Below, piece after piece: positions 23,025 through 30,267 of a DNA stretch of 37,759 nt. The position numbers and the translations under genes were made by a program. The stretch covers positions 1-37,759 of the forward strand of contig JAGBEV010000062.1 in the NCBI GenBank assembly GCA_017936785.1, given 5' to 3'. The notes under the pieces are model-generated. The model was not told the origin of the DNA. It did no database searches and was given only the letters and a program-made list of their open reading frames with translations. The DNA is from Lachnospiraceae bacterium. GTDB lineage: Bacteria; Bacillota; Clostridia; Lachnospirales; Lachnospiraceae. Numbering within the stretch: the stretch's first letter is position 1; each line of letters begins with the position of its first letter.

Positions 23025-24923
23025 ATGAGAATCGGAATCTTCATAGGTGATATATATCAGACATACTCGTCCATAATCATAAAAGAAATGGAAGCCTATG
23101 CCCGAGATAATAATATTACATTACATATTTTTGGCAGCTTTGCCACACCGGGCAAAAATATTCTTCATGCCGAAGGAGAAAAAAGTATTTTGTACCTGCC
23201 GGAGTTAGAAGAACTGGAGGGTATTATCATCGCAGGTGATACAATGGGGCATTTTGGTATGGAACAGGAACTGCGGGAACGTCTGGACAGGGAAGCAAAA
23301 TGTCCCATTGTCAGTATTCGTTCAAGAGAGGAAGGATATTATAATGTGTTAATTGATAATGTGACTGCCATGTATGATATGACCAATCACTTTATTAAAG
23401 ATCATGGCTTTCGTGATATTTGTTTTGTGACCGGGCGTATGACTATGGAAGATGCAGGCAAACGTTTGGAAGGCTATAGAAAGGCAATGGCAGAAGCAGA
23501 AATTCCTGTTACAGAGAAGATGATCTTTTATGGGAATTACTGGAAGGATCAAGGGGCAGAAATTGTAGACTATTTTATAAAAGGAAGAAAGAAACTGCCT
23601 TCTGCGATTATTTGTTCCAATGATTATATGGCATTGGCTGTTTGTGAAGAATTACAATGCAGAGGAATCCGTGTGCCGGAGGACATATGTATCAGCGGAT
23701 TTGATGATCTGGAAGAAGGGCAGATGTTTCAGCCGGCTTTAAGCAGCGTTCATATACCTTTTGAAAAGATGGCAAGACAGGCACTGGAAACGGTAGTTGC
23801 ACTTGCTGGGGGAAAAGACGTGGATAAATGTCAGTTGATCCATGGAGAGAATTGCTGCCGTCATAGCTGTGGCTGTGGGAGAGACTCAGTTTCTTTTTCC
23901 AATAACAGATGCCGCAGCCGGAATAAGAAATTCCGGTATATGGCAAAGGAATGTATTTATTTGAGTGCAGACTTTGAAAGCGCACTGAATGAAAAAGAGT
24001 GTTTGGAGTGGGTGGGACATTATATCCGTGGATTTGATGTAGAAAATTGCTTTATCTGCTTAAAACAAAGAAACAGAAATGATCAGGGGGATTCAGTTAA
24101 AACGGTATGGGGAGAACATATCAGTTTAAGACATTATCTGGATGAAAAAGGGAAATCAGTTTTTGCAGACATTCCTTTTCGGGAAAAACAACTGCTTCCT
24201 ACGCAGTATCTGCCTCTTTTAGAAAACAAAGTGAATATTTTTATTCCACTTCACTGCAAAAATGAAGTATATGGATACTTTATTTTTCAAATGAAATCCG
24301 GAAGGGATTCCATAATGGATGAAAAATATGAATTTTTTTGCATGAACGTAGGAAATACCTTGAAAAGGATCTATATGTATGATGAGTTATTTTCTGTTCA
24401 TGACATTATGCAGCTGTGTATCAAAGATCCGCTGACAAATATTTATAACAGGCGGGGATTTGAGAGAAAGCTTTTGGAAGTCTGTGATGTGGTTAAAAGA
24501 AATGGTAAGAGAATTGCTGTGGTAAGTATTGATATGGATGGATTAAAGTATATCAATGATCATTTTGGACATTTAAAAGGGGATGAAAGCCTTATTGCTT
24601 TCAGCAGGTGTCTTTGTGCGGTATTGGAAAAAGGGGAATTTTGTGCCAGAATGGGCGGAGATGAATTTGCAGTGGTATTGCTTCTGGATGAACCCAGACG
24701 AACTGAGAGATTTCAAAATCAATTGCAGGACAAGATGACTTTGGAAAATAAACGAATCAAAGAGCCTTATATGCTAGATGCAAGTATTGGAATCTGTGAA
24801 GTGGAAAACAATGATTCCGTTATGGAATATATTCAACTTGCAGATAAAAAGATGTATGAAAACAAAAGAAGAAAGGCATTGGATAAAAGGAGAATCGAAG
24901 ATGCTGGTAAAATCATATCATAG
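23025..24923 (+). CDS. Cytoplasmic LacI-type ligand sensor fused to a diguanylate cyclase
   Basis: A 632-residue soluble fusion. Residues 1-~280 are a LacI/periplasmic-binding-protein-like sugar domain (MRIGIFIGDIYQTYSS, FVTGRMTMEDAGKRLEGY, PEDICISGFDDLEEG) without a helix-turn-helix. A Cys-rich link (CCRHSCGC, about 285-292) and a GAF-like middle region (about 300-450) follow. The C-terminal GGDEF domain (about 465-630) has an intact GGDEF at 544-548 and DPLTNIYNRRGF at its start; the RxxD inhibition site is absent (EKGE). It should make cyclic di-GMP from GTP in response to a cytoplasmic sugar or derivative. No signal peptide or membrane helix is seen. ATG 23025 has GGAAGAGG 6 bases upstream; TTG 22989 is less likely. 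The esterase gene overlaps its 3' end by 23 bases. Confidence 0.88.
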   Translation: MRIGIFIGDIYQTYSSIIIKEMEAYARDNNITLHIFGSFATPGKNILHAEGEKSILYLPELEELEGIIIAGDTMGHFGMEQELRERLDREAKCPIVSIRSREEGYYNVLIDNVTAMYDMTNHFIKDHGFRDICFVTGRMTMEDAGKRLEGYRKAMAEAEIPVTEKMIFYGNYWKDQGAEIVDYFIKGRKKLPSAIICSNDYMALAVCEELQCRGIRVPEDICISGFDDLEEGQMFQPALSSVHIPFEKMARQALETVVALAGGKDVDKCQLIHGENCCRHSCGCGRDSVSFSNNRCRSRNKKFRYMAKECIYLSADFESALNEKECLEWVGHYIRGFDVENCFICLKQRNRNDQGDSVKTVWGEHISLRHYLDEKGKSVFADIPFREKQLLPTQYLPLLENKVNIFIPLHCKNEVYGYFIFQMKSGRDSIMDEKYEFFCMNVGNTLKRIYMYDELFSVHDIMQLCIKDPLTNIYNRRGFERKLLEVCDVVKRNGKRIAVVSIDMDGLKYINDHFGHLKGDESLIAFSRCLCAVLEKGEFCARMGGDEFAVVLLLDEPRRTERFQNQLQDKMTLENKRIKEPYMLDASIGICEVENNDSVMEYIQLADKKMYENKRRKALDKRRIEDAGKIIS

Positions 24924-26145
24924 GGAGGCGTATGAGAGGCTTTGCCATAAGGCATTGCTCAGAATGGGAAACAGGGTACGGATAACAGGCAAGTTTATGG
25001 ATCTTCTCCGTGGAAAAGAATTAACGATAGCATATGTTGGAGGGTCAATTACCCAGGGGGTGGGTGCAAATGAGCCATGGAAAGAATGCTATGCCTTCCA
25101 AAGCTTTTTAAAAATTCGGGAAATGCTGAAAAGCAAGCTGGGATTAACAGAGGGGCAGGTGGAGAAAATTCGATTTTTAAAGGCGGGACTTGCAGGAACA
25201 GGTTCTGAGCTTTGCAGTGTCCGTTATGAAAAGGATATAGGTCGGGATGGAAAGGAAAACCCTGATATTGTTATTGTAGAATTTTGTGTAAATGATGAGG
25301 AGGATGAAACAGGAGGCGTTTTTTATGAAAGCCTGATACGACGAATCCTGAAGCAGAAAAGCCAGCCTGCAGTTATCCTTTTGTTTAGTGTATTTCAAAA
25401 TGGCTTTAATCTGCAAAGACGCATGCTTCCGGTTGGAGAATGGTATGATCTTCCGGTGATCAGTATTAAGAATGGTATTTATAGCCAGTTTGGCAGTGAA
25501 AGTGAAATCATATCCTGTGAGGAATTTTTTTCTGATCCGCTGCATCCCTCCAATTTGGGGCATACCTTTATGGCAGACTGTATCTGCTGCTATTTTGAAA
25601 GATTGTTAGAAGTATTCATAAAAGAAAATAAAACAAATACAGAAACGAAAAAAGATAAATGGAAAAATAACATTAGTGAACTTTCCAGTATTTACGGAAA
25701 TGATATGGAAAACATGTGCCTTTTGGACAGGGTGCATAGTTATGAGGATGCGCAGATTGAAGAAGGAGATTTTGCTGGTATTGATGGAGATCTGCAATGT
25801 GCTCCTATGGATGACAAACCTGAAGAAATACCGGCATTTTCTCATAATTGGCATTTTGCAGGACGTTGTGACGGTGTGACAGGCAAACCTTTTCGGATGA
25901 AGATCAATGCGCAAACTTTGGCGGTAGTTTTGAAAGACAGTGAAAAGAAAGAATTTGGCAAAGCCTGTGTTTATGTGGATGGAAAGCTATGTCGTATTTT
26001 TGATCCGCAGATTGTCAACTGGACACATTGTCATGTGATGCTTTTATATGACAATGTTCCCGGCTGGCATGAGGTAGAGATCTTACAGCAGCCGGCGGAA
26101 CAGGGAAAAAAAGTTACAATTTTAGGTTTTGGATATGTAAAATAA
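24901..26145 (+). CDS. SGNH/GDSL-type esterase, probable carbohydrate deacetylase
   Basis: A 414-residue cytoplasmic protein. The SGNH hydrolase domain (about 35-235) shows the block I nucleophile S49 in AYVGGSITQGVG, a candidate block III Asn in VEFCVND, and the block V Asp/His pair in SDPLHPSNLGH. A second, beta-rich domain of about 150 residues follows (HNWHFAGRCDGVTGKPFRMK onward) that may bind carbohydrate, but I do not recognise it. Family members often remove acetyl groups from xylan or mannan oligosaccharides, which would suit the GH3 neighbour. The ATG at 24901 has AAGGAGA 7 bases upstream, inside the preceding gene, so translation is coupled to the sensor cyclase. Confidence 0.83.
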   Translation: MLVKSYHREAYERLCHKALLRMGNRVRITGKFMDLLRGKELTIAYVGGSITQGVGANEPWKECYAFQSFLKIREMLKSKLGLTEGQVEKIRFLKAGLAGTGSELCSVRYEKDIGRDGKENPDIVIVEFCVNDEEDETGGVFYESLIRRILKQKSQPAVILLFSVFQNGFNLQRRMLPVGEWYDLPVISIKNGIYSQFGSESEIISCEEFFSDPLHPSNLGHTFMADCICCYFERLLEVFIKENKTNTETKKDKWKNNISELSSIYGNDMENMCLLDRVHSYEDAQIEEGDFAGIDGDLQCAPMDDKPEEIPAFSHNWHFAGRCDGVTGKPFRMKINAQTLAVVLKDSEKKEFGKACVYVDGKLCRIFDPQIVNWTHCHVMLLYDNVPGWHEVEILQQPAEQGKKVTILGFGYVK

Positions 26146-26226
26146 AAAAGAATCAGGGAAATAAAAAGGCGGCGCCGGTCGCAAGGCTGTAAGTACAGTT
26201 TTGATGTTTTGATATCTCCCTTTTCA

Positions 26227-26255
26227 TTGCATACCTGCCCGAAATAGTGTAAAAT
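26227..26255 (+). promoter_or_regulatory. Promoter of the membrane diguanylate cyclase gene
   Basis: TTGCAT (26227-26232) and TAAAAT (26250-26255) with a 17-base spacer. The preceding 80 bases hold a GC-rich patch (GGCGGCGCCGG at 26169-26179) with no recognised riboswitch fold. Confidence 0.55.
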
Positions 26256-26314
26256 AAACGGGAAAGTGTCAGATTTTTGTTAATTTGAGGGGAATGTAAA
26301 AGGGAGATCAGGAT

Positions 26315-27409
26315 TTGAATACGGAGAATGTTTTTAAGAAAATAATTGCTTTTATCGGAAAGGATACAAAAGCAAAAAATGAATCAAAAAAGACGATTGT
26401 GGTAATACGAAATATCATTATTTCCATACTGGTGTATTTTTCCATAAATGCAGTCATCGGGAATGTAGTAAAGGATGTCAGGAGCACTATTTTTTATATT
26501 GTCTTTTTTGCTGTTTTTGCGGGCATCTTTGCCTGTTCCTATCATTTTAGGACCATAACCACCTTATGGATGTTTAATGTGGGTATGCTTGCTTTCGTTT
26601 TTGCGATTCTCAATTTTTTCGGATGGAATGTGGGTGTGCAGCATTTTCTGATAGTCATGCTGCTGTTGTACTTTTTTTCGGGATATAAAAGATATAAGCA
26701 AAAGTTTGCCTATGCTGCCGCCATATGTGCATTACGAATCATTCTGTTTTATATATATCAGGAAAGAACTCCGATTCTTCCTCTTACCTCATCTATCATA
26801 GAAACCCTGCAGATCGTCAATACCATTACGATCTTCTGGTGCATATCTTTGATCGCCTATATATTCAGCAGGGACGGACAGGAACTGGAGGGCAAGCTTG
26901 TACAGTACAATGAACAGTTGGAAAAGCAGGCGAATACCGATAAGCTCACAGGATTGTATAACCGGAGAAAGGCATGGGAATATCTGGAATGTATGGCTCG
27001 GGATAGAAGCGAAGACAGCGGTTTCAGCCTTTGCATCTGCGATATCGATTTTTTTAAAAAAGTAAACGATACCTATGGTCATGATATGGGAGATGAGGTT
27101 TTAAAGAAAGCCGCCGGTATTTTTGAAGAAGAGATGACAGGAAAAAACTTTGTGGCAAGATGGGGCGGAGAAGAGTTTTTATTGCTTTTTCCCGGCTGCA
27201 ACGGGGATGATGCTTATGTAAAGCTGGAGCACATCAGAAGAAAAATCAAGGATATGAGAGTCAAGAAAGATGATATTGAAATTGGGATTACCATGACTTT
27301 CGGGCTGGCAGAGCATGACTATTCGGAGAAAGTGGATGATACAATTAAAGAAGCAGACCGTAAGCTCTACCAGGGAAAGGAACAAGGGAGAGACAAAATC
27401 GTATATTAG
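26315..27409 (+). CDS. Membrane diguanylate cyclase (six helices plus GGDEF)
   Basis: A 364-residue protein. The N-terminal half has about six membrane helices (for example VIRNIIISILVYFSINAVIG and WMFNVGMLAFVFAILNFFGW) and no recognisable outer domain. A short coiled linker (LEGKLVQYNEQLEKQANTDK) joins it to a GGDEF domain with DKLTGLYNRRKAWEY and GGEEF at 284-288. The active site is intact; the RxxD product-inhibition site is missing (TGKN). It should synthesise cyclic di-GMP at the membrane; the signal is unknown. TTG is the start, since GGGAG lies 8 bases upstream and no ATG occurs before the first helix. It has its own promoter and ends at a bidirectional terminator. Confidence 0.88.
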   Translation: MNTENVFKKIIAFIGKDTKAKNESKKTIVVIRNIIISILVYFSINAVIGNVVKDVRSTIFYIVFFAVFAGIFACSYHFRTITTLWMFNVGMLAFVFAILNFFGWNVGVQHFLIVMLLLYFFSGYKRYKQKFAYAAAICALRIILFYIYQERTPILPLTSSIIETLQIVNTITIFWCISLIAYIFSRDGQELEGKLVQYNEQLEKQANTDKLTGLYNRRKAWEYLECMARDRSEDSGFSLCICDIDFFKKVNDTYGHDMGDEVLKKAAGIFEEEMTGKNFVARWGGEEFLLLFPGCNGDDAYVKLEHIRRKIKDMRVKKDDIEIGITMTFGLAEHDYSEKVDDTIKEADRKLYQGKEQGRDKIVY

Positions 27410-27440
27410 AGGGAGATTCCTGTATTGGGAAAAATTGATG

Positions 27441-27492
27441 AAAACCGCCTTTGACGATCCGATAGAAACAGATTGTCAGAGGCGGTTTTTTT
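27441..27492. terminator. Bidirectional terminator between cyclase gene and tRNA-Ser
   Basis: AAAACCGCCT-TTGAC (27441-27455) pairs with GTCAGAGGCGGTTTT (27475-27489), with A-runs and T-runs on both flanks. It ends the GGDEF transcript from the left and the tRNA transcript from the right. Confidence 0.88.
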
Positions 27493-27495
27493 GAC

Positions 27496-27583
27496 GGAGA
27501 CGGCGGGATTCGAACCCGCGTGCCGGCAAAACCGGCAAACTGATTTCGAGTCAGCCCCGTTATGACCACTTCGATACGTCTCC
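27496..27583 (-). tRNA. tRNA-Ser (anticodon CGA)
   Basis: Read on the minus strand the 88-nt sequence has a 7-bp acceptor stem (GGAGACG/CGTCTCC), a D-arm, the anticodon loop CTCGAAA (anticodon CGA, reading UCG), a long variable arm (TGCCGG-TTTT-CCGGCA-like) and the T-loop GGTTCGAATCC. The long variable arm marks a class II tRNA, and the anticodon assigns serine. CCA is not encoded. Confidence 0.96.
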
Positions 27584-27604
27584 AAAATATTTACAACGAA
27601 TTTT

Positions 27605-27633
27605 ATTATATCCATAATCTCAGATTTCGTCAA
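27605..27633 (-). promoter_or_regulatory. Promoter of tRNA-Ser
   Basis: On the minus strand TTGACG (27633-27628) and TATAAT (27610-27605) with a 17-base spacer; the start would lie about 15 bases before the tRNA. Confidence 0.85.
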
Positions 27634-27669
27634 TTCCTACTTATTTTATCCATCGGGGAATAATGCCAT

Positions 27670-27698
27670 TTGATTTCATGAAACAGGTTTGATATAAT
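27670..27698 (+). promoter_or_regulatory. Promoter of the PAS-GGDEF gene
   Basis: TTGATT (27670-27675) and TATAAT (27693-27698), spacer 17, with TG one base before the -10. It is back to back with the tRNA promoter. Confidence 0.78.
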
Positions 27699-27744
27699 TA
27701 TAAACAGTTATTGAGTAAACGGATTTGTGTGGAGGGAATTGAAT

Positions 27745-28986
27745 ATGTATCATTGCCGGGTTCGGTTTTACCTTTTTGGTAAGCAAAGAAGATTATTTGA
27801 GGTTATGAGGGATATGCCGACGCTGGAGCATTTTAAGCATGAGTTTTCAGAAGGCGACTGGCTGGATGAAAGGCTGGCGGCTGAGGCGGATGTGATCATA
27901 GCTGATCTGAGCGGAACAGAGGGGAAGGAAAACTTTCAAAGGCTGCTTTCTTCCATGAAAGAGGAAGCGGAGTTGATTGTTATTGCAGATAAAGAACGGG
28001 CTGCGTTATTTGCAGAAGGAGATTTATCAAGGGTTACGGATATATGGGTGCTGCCTATGACAGAGGGAGAAATGAGATTCCGGTTTTTACAGTGGCAGCG
28101 GAATCATAAGCTGCGTAAGGATTTTTGGCAGACCCGGAATTATTTGGATTCTACCATTAACAGCGTTCCCCATCTCATCTGGTATAAGGATAGAACAGGC
28201 GTACATAAAAAGGTAAATAAAAGCTTTTGTAAAGCTGTCAATAAAACCATGGAGCAGATAGAAGGAAGAGGGCATTACTATATTTGGGATATTACTCCTG
28301 ATGAATATGCCAAAGGCGAATTTATCTGTATGGAATCGGAATTTGAAGTCATGGACAAAAGAAAAACCTGTGTGTTTGACGAGGCAGTAAAGATCAGGGA
28401 TGACATGAGGCAGCTTAAGACCTACAAATCCCCGCTGTTTGATCTGGACGGAAGTGTAATGGGCACTGTAGGCGTAGCGACGGATGTGACACAGGAACGC
28501 ATTTATGAGCAGATGATCGTCAATAATGCAAATACGGATTTCCTGACAGGTCTCTATAACCGAAGATATGTTTCGCAATTCATTGAGGATAGAGAAGAAG
28601 AGCCATTGACAGTATACTATCTGGACCTTGATAATTTTAAGGGAGTCAATGACCGGTACGGACATCAGGAAGGCGACAATGCCCTGCTTATTACGGCGGA
28701 AACTCTGCGGAAATGTATGCCTGACGGAATGATCGCCAGAGTGGGAGGCGATGAATTCCTGGTAGTTGAAACCGGTGATTATACAGAGGCGGAAATTGAA
28801 GAAAAAAGAGAGTGGCTTCAAAAGCAGCTGGATAAAGCATATTTGGAAAATGAACACTTCAAAAGCATTTCTGCCAGCGTGGGAACTGCACATTCTGCAA
28901 AAGGAAAGAGCGTTATGGATACGCTGATCAAAGAAGCAGATGAATTTATGTATCGTGAAAAGAACAGAAAGAAACAGTCTCTTTAA
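27745..28986 (+). CDS. Soluble PAS-GGDEF diguanylate cyclase
   Basis: A 413-residue cytoplasmic protein. Residues 1-~120 form a receiver-like alpha/beta domain (EADVIIADLSGTEG, LIVIADKERAALF), probably degenerate because no clear phospho-acceptor set is evident. A PAS domain follows (about 132-255; SVPHLIWYKDRTGVHKKVNKS, ending MGTVGVATDVTQE), then GGDEF (about 265-410) with DFLTGLYNRRYV and GGDEF at 334-338. No RxxD inhibition site is present (MPDG in its place). Predicted function is signal-controlled synthesis of cyclic di-GMP. ATG 27745 has GGAGGG 8 bases upstream; a GTG at 27727 would precede that site. A terminator follows. Confidence 0.9.
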   Translation: MYHCRVRFYLFGKQRRLFEVMRDMPTLEHFKHEFSEGDWLDERLAAEADVIIADLSGTEGKENFQRLLSSMKEEAELIVIADKERAALFAEGDLSRVTDIWVLPMTEGEMRFRFLQWQRNHKLRKDFWQTRNYLDSTINSVPHLIWYKDRTGVHKKVNKSFCKAVNKTMEQIEGRGHYYIWDITPDEYAKGEFICMESEFEVMDKRKTCVFDEAVKIRDDMRQLKTYKSPLFDLDGSVMGTVGVATDVTQERIYEQMIVNNANTDFLTGLYNRRYVSQFIEDREEEPLTVYYLDLDNFKGVNDRYGHQEGDNALLITAETLRKCMPDGMIARVGGDEFLVVETGDYTEAEIEEKREWLQKQLDKAYLENEHFKSISASVGTAHSAKGKSVMDTLIKEADEFMYREKNRKKQSL

Positions 28987-28997
28987 GCAGAAAACAG

Positions 28998-29037
28998 AAA
29001 GCGCCATTTTGCCGTAAGCAAAATATGGTGCTTTTTG
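28998..29037 (+). terminator. Terminator after the PAS-GGDEF gene
   Basis: AAAGCGCCAT...TTGC pairs with GCAA...ATGGTGCTTT (one wobble and a small internal bulge) and ends in a T-run near 29032-29036. Confidence 0.75.
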
Positions 29038-29063
29038 TATGTGTTTGATCTGTAAGTTTTAAG

Positions 29064-29092
29064 TTGAGATAAACAGGAAAATAATATATAAT
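29064..29092 (+). promoter_or_regulatory. Promoter of the pfkA-dnaX-ybaB-recR operon
   Basis: TTGAGA (29064-29069) and TATAAT (29087-29092) with a 17-base spacer, about 88 bases before pfkA. Confidence 0.72.
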
Positions 29093-29179
29093 AAATATAA
29101 CTTTGGGACTTTGTATAAGTTCATGAACGGATAAAAGAAAAAGAATTGTTAAAACATATTTGGCAAGGAGGAAAAAGTG

Positions 29180-30253
29180 ATGAAAAGAATCGGTATGTTG
29201 ACCAGCGGCGGAGACTGCCAGGCATTAAATGCTGCCATGAGAGGTGTGGTAAAAAGTGTTACCAATTTTGAAAGTGATGTGGAGATCTATGGCTTCATTG
29301 ACGGTTATAAAGGGCTGATCTATGGCGACTTCCGTATGCTCACAAGCAAGGACTTTTCGGGAATTCTTACAAAGGGAGGAACCATTCTCGGCAGCAGCCG
29401 TACTCCTTTTAAAACCATCAAGGACCCTGATGAAAACGGGCTTGATAAAGTGGAAGCCATGAAACAGAATTACTATAAATTAAAACTGGATTGTCTTGTT
29501 ATCCTTGGAGGAAACGGAACTCATAAGACCGCAAATCTCTTAAGAGAAGAAGGACTAAATGTAGTAACACTTCCTAAGACCATCGATAATGACCTTTACG
29601 GTACGGATATGACCTTTGGGTTCCAAAGCGCAGTCAATATTGCAACAGATGCCATTGACTGTATCCATACCACTGCCGCATCCCATGGCAGGGTATTTAT
29701 TGTAGAGGTTATGGGTCATAAAGTCGGCTGGCTTACTTTAAATGCAGGTATGGCAGGCGGCGCTGATATTATCCTGATTCCGGAAATTCCTTATGATATC
29801 GATAAAGTGGTTGATGCGATTGAGGAACGTCATAAAAAAGGCAGCAAATTTACCATTCTTGCAGTGGCAGAGGGTGCCATTTCCAAGGAAGATGCAGCAT
29901 TATCCAAAAAAGAATATAAAGAAAAAATGAAAAATTACCCCTATCCTTCCGTATCCTATGAGATTGCGGATAAGATTCAGAAGAAATCCAAGTATGAAGT
30001 GCGTGTAACTGTTCCGGGACATACACAGCGAGGCGGAAGCCCCTGCCCTTATGACCGCGTATTTGCATCCAGACTGGGTTCTGAAGCGGGAAAACTGATC
30101 ATGAAGGGCGAATATGGTTTTATGGTGGGCATTAAAAACCGTGAGATCATTAAAGTACCTTTGGAGGATGTAGCAGGTAAATTAAAATATGTTTCTCCTG
30201 ACGCATCTATTATCAAAGAAGCGAAGATGTTAGGAATCAGCTTCGGTGATTAA
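29180..30253 (+). CDS. pfkA: 6-phosphofructokinase, probably ATP-dependent
   Basis: A 357-residue phosphofructokinase, converting fructose 6-phosphate to the 1,6-bisphosphate. Visible are the N-terminal loop GMLTSGGDCQALNAAMRGV, the phosphoryl-donor loop G110-G-N-G-T and the active-site motif PKTIDND (from 132). At E. coli PfkA positions 104 and 124 the residues are Gly (ATP-type) and Lys (often seen in PPi-type and actinobacterial enzymes), and position 103 is Asn instead of Asp. ATP is the likeliest donor, with some doubt. ATG 29180 has AAGGAGG 8 bases upstream; the GTG three bases earlier is less well spaced. dnaX follows after 14 bases, so the genes probably share a transcript. Confidence 0.93.
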   Translation: MKRIGMLTSGGDCQALNAAMRGVVKSVTNFESDVEIYGFIDGYKGLIYGDFRMLTSKDFSGILTKGGTILGSSRTPFKTIKDPDENGLDKVEAMKQNYYKLKLDCLVILGGNGTHKTANLLREEGLNVVTLPKTIDNDLYGTDMTFGFQSAVNIATDAIDCIHTTAASHGRVFIVEVMGHKVGWLTLNAGMAGGADIILIPEIPYDIDKVVDAIEERHKKGSKFTILAVAEGAISKEDAALSKKEYKEKMKNYPYPSVSYEIADKIQKKSKYEVRVTVPGHTQRGGSPCPYDRVFASRLGSEAGKLIMKGEYGFMVGIKNREIIKVPLEDVAGKLKYVSPDASIIKEAKMLGISFGD

Positions 30254-30267
30254 GGAAGAGTGAAAAC

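Noticed and set aside
26146-26226. Possible cyclic di-GMP riboswitch before the membrane cyclase gene (GGTCGCAAGGCTGT resembles GACGCAAAGCC)
   Set aside because: The two-stem GEMM fold, the GGCAAACC-like partner and the closing P1 helix are not present, and the patch lies upstream of a promoter that seems to begin after it.
28087-29007. Minus-strand frame of 306 codons opposite the PAS-GGDEF gene
   Set aside because: The plus-strand product has intact PAS and GGDEF motifs; the antisense frame has low-complexity composition typical of a shadow frame.
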